The notes under the pieces were generated by a model. It did not search any database. It worked only from the letters and a program-made list of their open reading frames with translations, and had not been told where the DNA came from. Below, piece by piece: positions 1 to 8,186 of a DNA stretch of 64,000 nt. The position numbers were made by a program, and so were the translations under genes. The number at the start of each line of letters is the position of its first letter. The first letter of the stretch is position 1. The DNA lies in NCBI GenBank assembly GCA_049889095.1, contig JBLJFK010000009.1. The stretch is one strand, 5' to 3'. The stretch comes from Ewingella sp049889095. GTDB lineage: Bacteria; Pseudomonadota; Gammaproteobacteria; Enterobacterales; Enterobacteriaceae.

Positions 1-861
1 GCATAAGGCTTCCTCCATGTTCAGCCCCGCTTTCTGCATCTTGTCGATCACCCAGGCGCGGGCTTCGCGTACTTCTTTCAGCGGATCGGCGGCGGTTTCG
101 CTCCACATTTCAATCAGGTAAGGCCCGCAGTATCCACTGTTAAGTAACGTGCTGAAACAACGCTCAAATTCCACCACGCCGCTGCCAAAAGGTACATTCT
201 TGAACACGCCTGGCTGGGTATCTTTAATGTGTACGGCGACAATATGCCCTGCGCCGCTGGCCAGTTCCATCTGCACGTCATTGTCCCAGGCAGACAGATT
301 GCCAATATCAGGATAAAGCTGGAACCACGGATTATTCAGGTAATGGGCATAACCCAATGCCTTGCTGATGGAGTTCATCAGCGGATAATCCATGATCTCC
401 ATCGCCAGTGTCACCTGCGCACGGCTGGCCATCTCGACGGACTCTTGCAGGCCGTCACGAAAACGTTCGCGAGTATGGTGGTTGGCATCCTGATAATAGA
501 CGTCGTAGCCCGCCAGTTGAATAACCCGGATACCGAGGTCCTGCGCCAGCACGATGGCTTTACGCATGATTTCCAACCCCTGCGTGCGGGTTTTGTCATC
601 TTCCGAGCCCAGTGGAAAACGCCGATGCGCGCTCAGGCACATCGATGGAATGCGCATCCCGGTTCGGGCGACGGCATCAACCACCGCCATCCGCTGTTCG
701 CGACTCCAGTCAAGCCGCGCCAGCCGGTGGTCGCTTTCATCAACCGACATTTCGACGAAATCAAAACCCAGCTCTTTCGCTAGGCTCAGGCGTTCAAACC
801 AGTCTTCACCCGCAGGTAATGCCTTTTCATAGATACCGAGTGGCACGGCTTTATGCATCAT
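1..861 (-). CDS. ulaE: L-ribulose/L-xylulose-5-phosphate 3-epimerase UlaE (3' end outside window)
   Basis: UlaE epimerises L-xylulose 5-phosphate to L-ribulose 5-phosphate in cytoplasmic L-ascorbate degradation. The reading frame stays open for 287 codons from ATG at 861 to the window edge, close to the E. coli length of about 284 residues, so only the last few codons are probably missing. TIM-barrel xylose-isomerase-like segments match UlaE: SMCLSAHRRFPLGS, a VIQLAGYDVYY strand, AMEIMDYP and LYPDIGNLSAW. A second ATG directly follows the first; AAGGAA lies upstream. It is the fifth gene of the - strand ula operon, 10 bases after ulaD. An ATG within the last visible bases may be the overlapping start of ulaF, which I cannot verify. 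Confidence 0.95.
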   Translation of the reverse strand, partial: MMHKAVPLGIYEKALPAGEDWFERLSLAKELGFDFVEMSVDESDHRLARLDWSREQRMAVVDAVARTGMRIPSMCLSAHRRFPLGSEDDKTRTQGLEIMRKAIVLAQDLGIRVIQLAGYDVYYQDANHHTRERFRDGLQESVEMASRAQVTLAMEIMDYPLMNSISKALGYAHYLNNPWFQLYPDIGNLSAWDNDVQMELASGAGHIVAVHIKDTQPGVFKNVPFGSGVVEFERCFSTLLNSGYCGPYLIEMWSETAADPLKEVREARAWVIDKMQKAGLNMEEALC

Positions 862-871
862 TGCGCGTTCC

Positions 872-1528
872 TTAGCCCCAGAGTTGGCTGATTGATTTTT
901 TGAACTGACGGGCTGCATCGACCGGATCTTTGGCATCGCGGATGCTGCGACCGGCGATAAAGACATGGATCGGAATGCCTTTAAACAGTGGCAAATCGTC
1001 CAGCGCCAGCCCGCCGGTCACGGTCACTTTGAAGCCCATGTCGGACAAACGTTTGATGGCGGTGATATCGGCATCGCTCCAGGCTACGCCCGCCGCCTGT
1101 GCGTCGCGACTGCGGTGGTAAACCACCTGTTGAATACCGGCATCGCGCCACTCTTGAGCCTGTTCCCAGGTCCAGTAACCGGTGAGTTCAATCTGTACAT
1201 CGCCGTTGAATTCTTTCGCGACTTCCAACGCGCCTTTGGTGGTATTGATGTCAGCGCAGCAAATGACGGTTACCCAGTCAGCATTGGCTTCAAAGCACAT
1301 ACGCGACAGAATCTTGCCAGCATCGGCGATTTTGGCATCAGCCAGCACGATTTTTTCCGGGTACAGCGCTTTGAGGTCACGTACTGCACGCACCCCTTCA
1401 GCAACGCACAAGATGGTACCGACTTCGATAATGTCGACTTCGTTGGCGATCAGACGCGTGGTTTTATAGGCATCATCCATCGACTGGTTATCCAGTGCGA
1501 CCTGCAACATCGGTAATGAGTGAGACAT
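872..1528 (-). CDS. ulaD: 3-keto-L-gulonate-6-phosphate decarboxylase UlaD
   Basis: A 218-residue (beta/alpha)8-barrel enzyme of the orotidine-5'-phosphate decarboxylase superfamily. It decarboxylates 3-keto-L-gulonate 6-phosphate to L-xylulose 5-phosphate, the substrate that UlaE works on in this branch. Family signatures are the N-terminal MLQVALDN strand, VLADAKIADAG with the DxK catalytic motif, and the phosphate-binding VTGGLALDD and VFIAGRSIRDA segments. The frame is open upstream, but ATG 1528 has a good AAGGAA ribosome site and gives the family length (216 in E. coli), so I chose it. It lies 16 bases after ulaC and is presumably co-transcribed from the ulaA promoter. Confidence 0.95.
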   Translation of the reverse strand: MSHSLPMLQVALDNQSMDDAYKTTRLIANEVDIIEVGTILCVAEGVRAVRDLKALYPEKIVLADAKIADAGKILSRMCFEANADWVTVICCADINTTKGALEVAKEFNGDVQIELTGYWTWEQAQEWRDAGIQQVVYHRSRDAQAAGVAWSDADITAIKRLSDMGFKVTVTGGLALDDLPLFKGIPIHVFIAGRSIRDAKDPVDAARQFKKSISQLWG

Positions 1529-1544
1529 AGTGTATTCCTTATGG

Positions 1545-2015
1545 TTAATGAGCAGCGGCCGCGGAAGTCTGATCAATCAAATCCAGCACCTGTTGAGGCG
1601 TGGTACAGGCACGCAGCCGGTCAAAGTTCTCTTCGTCTTCAAACAGATTCACCACCTGCATAATGCCGACTTCCTGATGAGCGTTAGCATCAACCGCCGC
1701 GAGGGTGATCAAGATATCCACCGGGTCGTTATCTTCATGGTTGAAGACCAGCGGTTTTTTCAGGGTCACCAACGCAAAACCTGTTTTCAGTACTCCTTCC
1801 TCCGGGCGGCCATGCGGCATCGCCAGGCCGGGCGCAATAACAAAATAGGGACCAAAACGCTCGACGCCGTCCAGAATCGCCTGGTAGTAGCGTGATTCCA
1901 CCACCCCTGCATCCACCAGTAAATCGACGCCTATTTTCACCGCATCCTGCCAGTTTTCAGCTTCAACATTCAGGCGGATCGACTGATTTTCAGCCAAAGA
2001 GTCACGCAGTTTCAT
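1545..2015 (-). CDS. ulaC: ascorbate-specific PTS enzyme IIA UlaC
   Basis: A 156-residue cytoplasmic phosphocarrier of the mannitol/fructose-type IIA fold. It passes phosphate from HPr to UlaB during L-ascorbate uptake. The phosphorylatable histidine is His68 in the conserved APGLAMPHGRPEEG motif, the same number as in E. coli. Length agrees with the family (154). ATG 2015 follows a GGACC-type ribosome site and lies only 10 bases after ulaB. The C-terminus carries an Ala-rich tail (SAAAAH) not needed for function. Confidence 0.95.
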   Translation of the reverse strand: MKLRDSLAENQSIRLNVEAENWQDAVKIGVDLLVDAGVVESRYYQAILDGVERFGPYFVIAPGLAMPHGRPEEGVLKTGFALVTLKKPLVFNHEDNDPVDILITLAAVDANAHQEVGIMQVVNLFEDEENFDRLRACTTPQQVLDLIDQTSAAAAH

Positions 2016-2025
2016 AGAGGGGTCC

Positions 2026-2334
2026 TTATTTCTTTAGGTCTTTTGAGAAGTGCGCGTTAATCACTTCCATCACTTTCGGACCAAAGTCGGCGGCGGAAAG
2101 CATATTGCGCACGCCCACCACGTATTTGTTGCCGCTGACGGTGATCTCGCTCGCCACGTGAGTCGCGGCGACAATAATGTCTGCGCCGCTTAGTTCAGAT
2201 TTATACTCGCCCACCGCGCAACTGTTCATGGAGTGGTCCACTCCTTCCTGGGTCAGGAACTGGCCGATCTTCATCTTCATGATCATCGAACTGCCTTGCC
2301 CGCAACCGCATACCGCCAGAATTCGTACTGTCAT
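2026..2334 (-). CDS. ulaB: ascorbate-specific PTS enzyme IIB UlaB
   Basis: A 102-residue cytoplasmic PTS IIB domain. It accepts phosphate from UlaC on Cys9 and transfers it to ascorbate moving through UlaA. The phosphocysteine loop reads VCGCGQGSS, so there is a second cysteine at position 11 where E. coli has Asn. Length and the VATHVASEI and GVRNMLSAADFG segments fit the UlaB/SgaB family. It lies 14 bases after ulaA and 10 before ulaC, so it is within the operon. Confidence 0.95.
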   Translation of the reverse strand: MTVRILAVCGCGQGSSMIMKMKIGQFLTQEGVDHSMNSCAVGEYKSELSGADIIVAATHVASEITVSGNKYVVGVRNMLSAADFGPKVMEVINAHFSKDLKK

Positions 2335-2348
2335 GGGAACCTCGTTGA

Positions 2349-3752
2349 TTAGTGAGAAGTGGATTGATTAAGTGCTTGTTTTTCAGCGTCCTCTTCGGCG
2401 CGCAACGTACGGCCCGCGTAGAACATGTACATCAGTGCAATCACCGCAATCACGCCCATAAAGGCCATGCCGATGCTGAAGAAGCCCTGCATCATTGGCG
2501 GCGCGAGAATCGACCAGTCGGCCATCCCCATCCAGGCACTCAGGCCGGTGAGTTTGATGGCCCAGACGCAGCCGAAGATTTCGATCATGCCCATCACCAG
2601 ACAGATTTTCAGCGCCGCGCGCCAGCCGCCGAAGTGGTTGGCAAACACGCCGATGGTGGCGTTGGAGAAGAACATTGGAATAAAGCCGGGGATGATCATG
2701 ATGGAAGAACCGATGCCGAACAGGATGGCCACGGCAATCAGCTGACCGATGGTGCCCCACATGAAGCCCCAGACCACGGCATTCGGCGCGAAGCTGTAAA
2801 TCGCTGCGCAGTCGATCGCCAGAACGGCTCCGGGAATCAAGCGTTGGGAAATGCCGTTAAAGGCTTCGGTCAGTTCGGCGACAAACATGCGCACGCCCTG
2901 AATGATGATGAAAATCGCCACCGCAAACATCAGACCGGTTTGCAGGATGTAGATCGTCCAGTGGGTTTTACCGGCCATTTTTTGCAGCGTATCCAGGCCA
3001 AACGAGCAGAGAATGATGCCGAAGAATACGGTCATCACGATGGCGGTAGACACGATGTTGTCGTGGAAAATATTCAGCCAACCCGGCAACTTGAGGTCTT
3101 CCACGCTCTCTTCTTTTTTACCCAAATACGGCGCGATTTTATAGGCAACCCACGAAGCAAACTGCTGTTGGTGACCGATGGAGAAACCGCTGTTTTCGGT
3201 CACGGACTGCGTGGGTTTGTACATCATGTTGGAGGTAATGCCCCAGTACAGCGAGACCAGAATCGCCGTACACCAGATGGTGGTCCACATCGGGTAACCC
3301 ATGATGAAGAAGAAGACCGCAATCAGACCGGCCTGCTGGAACATGATGTGGCCGGTGAGCATGATGGTGCGGATGCCGGTAATGCGGCGAAACACCACCA
3401 TCAGAATGTTCAGCCCGAGGGCGATCAGCACCGCGTAACCAACCCAGCTGTAGGCGTCGCCCATGCGTTCTACCGTCGCCATCATTGAAGCGTAGGTGTC
3501 AGAAATTGCGCCGTTGATGCCATACACTTCTGACAGCTTGGCAACCACCGGTTTAAAGGTGCCAGTCAGAATGCCGGAACCCGCCTGCAATAACATAAAG
3601 CCGATAATGGTTTTGATGGTGCCTTTGATAATCACTGTCGCGCTCTTTCTGAGCAGGATGTAACCGAGCATGGTCACAATACCCAGCAGCAGCGGCGCGT
3701 TGGTCATTACCTGATTAAAAAATACGGTAAAAAGGGTATAGAGGAATTCCAT
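2349..3752 (-). CDS. ulaA: ascorbate-specific PTS permease IIC UlaA
   Basis: A 467-residue inner-membrane IIC transporter of the UlaA/SgaT family (vitamin C transporter with a V-motif/core fold). It has about eleven hydrophobic segments and conserved family blocks including TGHIMFQQAGLIAV, FSIGHQQQFASW, ILQTGLMFAVAIFII and IPGFIPMFFSNATIGVF. The frame extends 29 codons upstream, but ATG 3752 has GGAGAG six bases before it and aligns with the E. coli N-terminus (MEILYNIFTVFFNQ), so I chose it. It is the first gene of the - strand ula operon, and the 408-base gap to divergent ulaG holds the control region. Confidence 0.96.
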   Translation of the reverse strand: MEFLYTLFTVFFNQVMTNAPLLLGIVTMLGYILLRKSATVIIKGTIKTIIGFMLLQAGSGILTGTFKPVVAKLSEVYGINGAISDTYASMMATVERMGDAYSWVGYAVLIALGLNILMVVFRRITGIRTIMLTGHIMFQQAGLIAVFFFIMGYPMWTTIWCTAILVSLYWGITSNMMYKPTQSVTENSGFSIGHQQQFASWVAYKIAPYLGKKEESVEDLKLPGWLNIFHDNIVSTAIVMTVFFGIILCSFGLDTLQKMAGKTHWTIYILQTGLMFAVAIFIIIQGVRMFVAELTEAFNGISQRLIPGAVLAIDCAAIYSFAPNAVVWGFMWGTIGQLIAVAILFGIGSSIMIIPGFIPMFFSNATIGVFANHFGGWRAALKICLVMGMIEIFGCVWAIKLTGLSAWMGMADWSILAPPMMQGFFSIGMAFMGVIAVIALMYMFYAGRTLRAEEDAEKQALNQSTSH

Positions 3753-3857
3753 AAGACTCTCCGTCTGACCTTGTTTAATCTTTTTGGCGCTGAACACACT
3801 GCGCTGAAAAGTGAGGGACAGATGCACCCTAATGCTCACATCGAATCAGGTAAAGAT

Positions 3858-3887
3858 TCACAATGATTATTTGTGAGCAGTCTCGCA
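3858..3887. promoter_or_regulatory. candidate UlaR operator overlapping a CRP site (ulaA side)
   Basis: TCACAA (3858-3863) and TTGTGA (3871-3876) form a perfect inverted repeat with a 7-base spacer, a plausible DeoR-family operator. The right half also begins TGTGA-N6-TCGCA (3872-3887), one base off the CRP consensus, so repressor and CRP binding would be mutually exclusive here. Confidence 0.5.
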
Positions 3888-4101
3888 AGTTATCGTTATC
3901 ATGGAAATCATCACCTGAACGCATAAAACTCTATTTTTAGTTATATTTCAGCTCATTAAATAATTTAATTTGTTTTTAAAACGATCACCTCATTCAAATC
4001 CTCATCAGGATCCCACGTCTGTCTCATCAACAAATCTTCTTGTAAAGTCATTGTCATGACGATATTTCGATGATAACTTTACCTCAAACAAATCATAAGT
4101 A

Positions 4102-4125
4102 ATCACAAAATGATTAATCGTGATA
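4102..4125. promoter_or_regulatory. candidate UlaR operator (ulaG side)
   Basis: ATCAC (4102-4106) and GTGAT (4120-4124) flank the same ATGATTA core found near ulaA (4110-4116 here). It sits about 40 bases upstream of the ulaG start, where a repressor would block the ulaG promoter. Assignment to UlaR is inferred from the shared core and the position. Confidence 0.45.
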
Positions 4126-4160
4126 TTTCACTAACACCGTTATGACGATAAGGGAACACC

Positions 4161-5225
4161 ATGAGCAAAGTAGAAACGATCAGCCGCGAGTCCTGGATCC
4201 TGAGTACTTTCCCGGAATGGGGAACCTGGTTAAATGAAGAAATTGAGCAGGAAAAGGTCGCGCCAGGCACCTTTGCCATGTGGTGGCTGGGCTGTACCGG
4301 GATCTGGCTGAAATCTGAAGGCGGCGCGAACATTTGCGTCGATTTGTGGTGCGGCGTCGGCAAGCAGAATCACAGCAGCCCGCTGATGAAAGCCGGCCAC
4401 CAGATGCAACGCATGGCTGGTGTGAAGAAGCTACAGCCGAACCTGCGTACCACACCGTTTGTACTGGATCCGTTTGCGATCAGGGAGATCGACGCCGTAC
4501 TGTCGACTCACGATCATAACGATCACATCGACGTCAACGTGGCTGCGGCAGTGATGCAAAACTGTGCCGCAAACGTGCCGTTTATCGGACCGCAGACCTG
4601 CGTGGACTTATGGATGAGCTGGGGCGTGCCGGCTGAACGCTGCATCGTGATGACGCCGGGCAAAGTGGTACGAATTAAAGACGTGGAAATTCACGCGTTG
4701 GACTCTTTCGATCGCACAGTGCTTATCACCCTGCCTGCGGACCAAAAAGCGGCGGGCGTGCTGCCAGACATGATGGACCAGCGCGCCGTGAACTATCTGT
4801 TTAAAACACCGGGCGGCAATCTCTACCACAGCGGCGACTCTCATTATTCCAACTACTACGCCAAACATGGCAATGAGTATAAAGTCGACGTGGCGCTTGG
4901 CTCTTATGGTGAAAACCCGCGCGGCGTGACGGACAAAATGACCAGTGTGGATATGCTGCGCATGGCCGAGTCATTGAAAACTCAGGTAGTTATTCCGTTC
5001 CACCATGATATCTGGTCAAACTTCCAGGCCGACCCGCAGGAGATCCGCGTGCTGTGGGAAATGAAGAAAGACCGCCTGAAATATGGCTTCAAGCCTTTTA
5101 TCTGGCAGGTTGGTGGCAAATTTACCTACCCGGATGACAAAGATAATTTCGAATACCACTACCCACGCGGTTTCGATGACTGTTTCACCACGGAAACTGA
5201 TTTACCTTTCAAATCATTCCTTTAG
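4161..5225 (+). CDS. ulaG: L-ascorbate-6-phosphate lactonase UlaG
   Basis: A 354-residue cytoplasmic metallo-beta-lactamase-fold hydrolase, identical in length to E. coli UlaG. It opens the lactone ring of L-ascorbate 6-phosphate to give 3-keto-L-gulonate 6-phosphate, the UlaD substrate. The metal-binding HxHxDH motif is at residues 117-122 (THDHNDHID). Further ligand-region motifs are YHSGDSHYS and VVIPFHHDIW. The ATG follows an AAGGGAAC ribosome site. It is divergent from ulaA and is followed in the same direction by ulaR 116 bases later. Confidence 0.97.
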   Translation: MSKVETISRESWILSTFPEWGTWLNEEIEQEKVAPGTFAMWWLGCTGIWLKSEGGANICVDLWCGVGKQNHSSPLMKAGHQMQRMAGVKKLQPNLRTTPFVLDPFAIREIDAVLSTHDHNDHIDVNVAAAVMQNCAANVPFIGPQTCVDLWMSWGVPAERCIVMTPGKVVRIKDVEIHALDSFDRTVLITLPADQKAAGVLPDMMDQRAVNYLFKTPGGNLYHSGDSHYSNYYAKHGNEYKVDVALGSYGENPRGVTDKMTSVDMLRMAESLKTQVVIPFHHDIWSNFQADPQEIRVLWEMKKDRLKYGFKPFIWQVGGKFTYPDDKDNFEYHYPRGFDDCFTTETDLPFKSFL

Positions 5226-5341
5226 TCGATGAGTAAAAGAATGGCGGGGATCGTTGTCCCCCGCACATTCCCAGAAAATGACGATTGAATGATTCAACTG
5301 CTCATCTATAATCACGCGGTATCCCTTTCCGCGGAGTCACC

Positions 5342-6097
5342 ATGACAGAACCACAACGCCATAATGCGATCCTTGAGCTTTTACAACGCCAGGGTCAGAT
5401 CTCTGTCTCAGATGTGATCGACAGTTTTGATATTTCGCCCGCTACAGCCCGCCGTGATATCACCAAACTCAATCAACTGGGTAAGCTGCGTAAAGTGCGC
5501 AACGGCGCTGAAGCAGTAACCTCGCCGCGTCAGAACTGGACACCGCTCAATATCCACCAGACGCAAAATCTCAATGAGAAAATGCGCATCGCCCAGGCCG
5601 CTGCGAAGCTCTGCCAACCCGGTGAAAGCGTGGTGATCAACTGCGGCTCCACCGCATTCTTGCTGGGCCGCGAAATGTGTGGCAGAGAGATTCAGGTGAT
5701 CACCAACTATCTTCCGCTGGCCAATTATCTGATTGAGCAGGAACACGACAGCGTGGTGATCATGGGCGGTCAGTACAATAAAAGTCAGTCAATCACGCTG
5801 GCCCCACAGGATGGCGACGCCAGTCTGTATGCCGGTCACTGGATGTTCACCAGCGGCGCTGGGCTGACCAGCGACGGCCTGTATAAAACGGATATGCTCA
5901 CCGCGATGGCCGAGCAGAAGATGCTTAACTACGTCGGTAAACTGGCGGTGTTGGTAGATAGCAGCAAAGTCGGCCAGCGGGCCGGTATGCTGTTCAGCCG
6001 TACCGAACAAATCGATGTGCTCATCACCGGACAAGATGCAGATGCCTCTATCCTCGATCAGTTGCACGCTAAAGGCGTTAAGGTGATTTTGGTCTGA
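5342..6097 (+). CDS. ulaR: HTH-type transcriptional repressor UlaR
   Basis: A 251-residue DeoR-family regulator. The N-terminal winged helix-turn-helix covers residues 1-57 (SPATARRDITKLNQLGKLRKVRNGAEA). The C-terminal sugar-phosphate-sensing domain follows (VVINCGSTAFLLGREM, ITNYLPLANYL, IMGGQYNKSQSI). Length equals E. coli UlaR. In E. coli, L-ascorbate 6-phosphate releases it from the ula operators. GGAG lies upstream of ATG 5342. A GC-rich inverted repeat without a T-run (5244-5264) separates it from ulaG and may weakly terminate or only stabilise the upstream message. Confidence 0.95.
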   Translation: MTEPQRHNAILELLQRQGQISVSDVIDSFDISPATARRDITKLNQLGKLRKVRNGAEAVTSPRQNWTPLNIHQTQNLNEKMRIAQAAAKLCQPGESVVINCGSTAFLLGREMCGREIQVITNYLPLANYLIEQEHDSVVIMGGQYNKSQSITLAPQDGDASLYAGHWMFTSGAGLTSDGLYKTDMLTAMAEQKMLNYVGKLAVLVDSSKVGQRAGMLFSRTEQIDVLITGQDADASILDQLHAKGVKVILV

Positions 6098-6193
6098 TCG
6101 CTTATTTTGGCTTATCCCTGCGGTTTGTCGGGTCTTGGTGGCTAAATAATTCGGTAGAATGGGGTCAAGTAATGATTAATGAGGCCCTGCCAA

Positions 6194-6514
6194 ATGGAAC
6201 AATTCGAAGCAATCAGCGTAGAACTCGCGCATACCCGCCTGAAATCAGGCGATGCGGTGATGGTCGATATCCGCGACCCACAAAGCTTTGGTGCAGCCCA
6301 TGCACCCGGCGCATTTCATCTGAGTAATGAAAGCATGGCGGCTTTTATGCAAAACGCCGATGCCAAAACGCCGGTTCTGGTCATGTGCTATCACGGCATC
6401 AGCAGCCGGGGCGCAGCGCAGTTTCTGATCGGGCAAGGTTTTGAGTCGGTCTACAGCGTTGACGGCGGCTTCGAAGCCTGGTCAAAAACGTTTCCTCAGG
6501 ATATCGAAGCCTGA
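6194..6514 (+). CDS. glpE: thiosulfate sulfurtransferase GlpE
   Basis: A 106-residue single-domain rhodanese. It moves sulfane sulfur from thiosulfate to cyanide or thiol acceptors such as thioredoxin in the cytoplasm. The active-site loop MCYHGISSRGA places the catalytic cysteine at residue 65, as in E. coli GlpE (108 residues). Other landmarks are VDIRDPQSF and YSVDGGFEAW. An in-frame ATG exists at 6179, but ATG 6194 has GAGG at 6181-6184 with normal spacing and matches the family N-terminus (M-E-Q-F-E), so I prefer it. It begins a same-strand series glpE, a PLP enzyme, glpG, glpR, glpD. In E. coli glpE directly precedes glpG. Confidence 0.94.
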   Translation: MEQFEAISVELAHTRLKSGDAVMVDIRDPQSFGAAHAPGAFHLSNESMAAFMQNADAKTPVLVMCYHGISSRGAAQFLIGQGFESVYSVDGGFEAWSKTFPQDIEA

Positions 6515-6543
6515 TTTCAGGCGCTTCCCCTCCCCATTTTGAA

Positions 6544-6595
6544 CCCAGACCCAGCCAACATTCTCTTCTGGTTATAACCGTTGGTTTGGCCTGGG
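6544..6595. repeat. imperfect inverted repeat between glpE and the PLP-enzyme gene
   Basis: Arms 6544-6559 and 6580-6595 are complementary at 13 of 16 positions, around a 20-base spacer. No T-run follows on either strand, so it is not a standard terminator. It lies just upstream of the extended -10 at 6642 and could be a hairpin at the end of the glpE message or a regulatory palindrome. Confidence 0.4.
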
Positions 6596-6638
6596 CATTA
6601 AATGTTCTTAAGCTGAATCAGCTACACCTTTTAAGTAT

Positions 6639-6647
6639 TGGTATAAT
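6639..6647 (+). promoter_or_regulatory. extended -10 promoter for the PLP enzyme gene
   Basis: TGG-TATAAT is a perfect extended -10 (TGN plus TATAAT), 29 bases before the ATG at 6676. No good -35 hexamer is seen 17 bases upstream, which is usual for extended -10 promoters. This gene therefore probably has its own promoter inside the glp gene row. Confidence 0.6.
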
Positions 6648-6675
6648 TTATCTCTAATATTTATAGGATATAACG

Positions 6676-7866
6676 ATGAAACACCTGGAAAATCCCCGCC
6701 CGCTGGGCATGCGCACACTGGCGGTTCATGCAGGTCAGCAACCTGATAAGCTAACTGGCGCTATCGCCACGCCGATCACGGCCACCTCGGCTTTTTCCTA
6801 CGATGATTTCGACAGCGGCGCGCGGCGTTTTAGCGGCGAAGAACCGGGTTATTCCTACAGCCGTTTTGCCAACCCGACCGTCGCCGTTGTCGAGCAAAAG
6901 ATGGCAGCACTGGAAGGCGGAGAAAGCGCCGTGGCCTGTGCCAGCGGCATGGCGGCCATCAGCGCCGTGCTGTTTGCACTGCTCTCTCCGGGCGATGAGA
7001 TTATTCATGTCGGCACGCTGTACGGCGGTACCGAAGGTGTGATCCGCAATTTACTGCCACGTTACGGCATCAAACCGGTGTTTGTGGCAGACACGAAAGA
7101 TCTGCAGGCCGCGCTGACACCGCAGACCAAAATGGTGTTTGTCGAAACCCCGGCTAACCCGGTGTTAGGCATTGCAGATATCGCCGAAGTCGCTCGCATT
7201 GCGAAGCAGGTCGGTGCAGTCAGCGTGGTAGACAACACCTTCGCCACGCCTTATCTGACTCGCCCGCTGGATCTGGGCATTGATATTTCTCTGCATTCTG
7301 CCACCAAATACATCAGCGGCCACGGTGATGCGACCGGCGGCGTGATAGTCGGTAGTAAAACGTTGATTGACCCGATCCGCACCCTGAGCCTGAAACAGTT
7401 TGGCGGTTGCTTAAGTCCGTTCGAAGCAGCGCTGCTGACCCGTGGCCTGAAAACCCTGCCACTGCGTGTTGAAGCCAGTTCGCTCAGCGCCGCGCATATT
7501 GCACAAGTGCTGGACGCACATCCCGCAGTATCGCAGGTGTTTTATCCGGGGCTGAAAAGCCATCCGGGCCATGAGACTGCCGCACGCCAGATGAAACTGT
7601 TCGGCGGCATTATGGCAATTGAACTGCGCGGTGGCCGCGACGCGGCGCGGACGTTCCTGGATAAACTGACCATCATCACGCAGGCGGTATCTGTAGGCGA
7701 CACCGACTCGCTGGCCTGCCATCCGGCGACCACCACGCACAGCGCAGTCTCAGCCGAAGTGCGCCGTCAAAGCGGGATCACCGACGGTCTGGTGCGTATC
7801 AGCATCGGTATTGAAGACGTGGAAGATCTGGTGGACGATATTCAACAGGCGCTGGAAGGGCTTTAA
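6676..7866 (+). CDS. PLP-dependent trans-sulfuration (Cys/Met metabolism) family enzyme, gamma-lyase/synthase-like
   Basis: A 396-residue cytoplasmic fold-type I PLP enzyme of the Cys/Met metabolism family, resembling methionine gamma-lyase, cystathionine gamma-lyase and gamma-synthase. Seen: YSR (61-63) contributing cofactor phosphate contacts, ASGMAAIS, YGGT at 116-119, the VVDNTFATP strand with the pyridine-binding Asp, and SATKY with Schiff-base Lys211. The C-terminal half has VGDTDSLACHPATTTHS, similar to gamma-lyases. Methionine gamma-lyases carry a specificity Cys two residues after the YGGT Tyr; here that residue is Gly118, so methionine cleavage should not be assumed. The gene is inserted between glpE and glpG, has its own extended -10 promoter and a strong terminator at 7916. 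The substrate is unresolved among cystathionine, homocysteine, methionine and O-acyl-homoserine. Confidence 0.85.
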   Translation: MKHLENPRPLGMRTLAVHAGQQPDKLTGAIATPITATSAFSYDDFDSGARRFSGEEPGYSYSRFANPTVAVVEQKMAALEGGESAVACASGMAAISAVLFALLSPGDEIIHVGTLYGGTEGVIRNLLPRYGIKPVFVADTKDLQAALTPQTKMVFVETPANPVLGIADIAEVARIAKQVGAVSVVDNTFATPYLTRPLDLGIDISLHSATKYISGHGDATGGVIVGSKTLIDPIRTLSLKQFGGCLSPFEAALLTRGLKTLPLRVEASSLSAAHIAQVLDAHPAVSQVFYPGLKSHPGHETAARQMKLFGGIMAIELRGGRDAARTFLDKLTIITQAVSVGDTDSLACHPATTTHSAVSAEVRRQSGITDGLVRISIGIEDVEDLVDDIQQALEGL

Positions 7867-8186
7867 TGGCGTTTGAATTAGCGTGCAAAGTCACACTCCC
7901 CGCACCCTAATGTGTAATTATTCTGGCGATATTCGCGCAATATCCGCCAGAATAATTGCGATCTGCGTTCCATCACTCCTGCCTGAACACCTCACAGGGT
8001 TTCATCAGATCCCGATCCCTCTCACACCCGCGTTAATTTTTTCTTCGCAGATGGCTGCATAGCCTTCGTAAATTCCCCGCCTTTTTAATGACTGACGTTA
8101 TAATCGACTTCCCACACGCTGGCAGATAAGGTATTGCCCTAAAATGACGGCAACAAATCAATCCATTAGGGAAACCGCTTAACGCT
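7867..8186. other. 320-bp gap before glpG
   Basis: It holds the terminator hairpin at 7916-7957, then about 230 bases with no convincing ORF, and a presumed glpG promoter near 8098 (TTATAATC resembles a -10). Nothing else is recognisable. Confidence 0.6.
7916..7957. terminator. long hairpin, probably bidirectional terminator after the PLP enzyme
   Basis: Left arm 7916-7933 pairs with right arm 7939-7957 over 18 base pairs with one bulged C and a 5-base CGCGC loop. The stem is GC-rich at the core (CTGGCG/CGCCAG) and AT-rich at the base, as in bidirectional terminators, although there is no uninterrupted T-run. Confidence 0.6.

Larger units (their letters stand above)
3753..4160. promoter_or_regulatory. 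ulaA-ulaG divergent control region (408 bp)
   Basis: AT-rich gap between the two divergent ula units. It contains two separate copies of a 14-mer related to ATGATTAWYYGTGA (3863-3876 and 4110-4123), a CRP-like site between 3872 and 3887, and an inverted repeat GTAAAGT (4042-4048) / ACTTTAC (4076-4082). In E. coli this region binds UlaR at several operators with looping helped by IHF, and CRP activates. The arrangement here is compatible with that, but the exact sites are inferred. Confidence 0.7.

Noticed and set aside
2352..3488. 378-codon ORF on + antisense to ulaA, rich in His/Asp
   Set aside because: It is the shadow of the ulaA frame; the composition (many H, D, Q) is a reverse-complement artefact and it has no ribosome site or family.
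5244..5264. GC-rich inverted repeat after ulaG as intrinsic terminator
   Set aside because: The stem is good but there is no T-run; kept only as a remark with ulaR.
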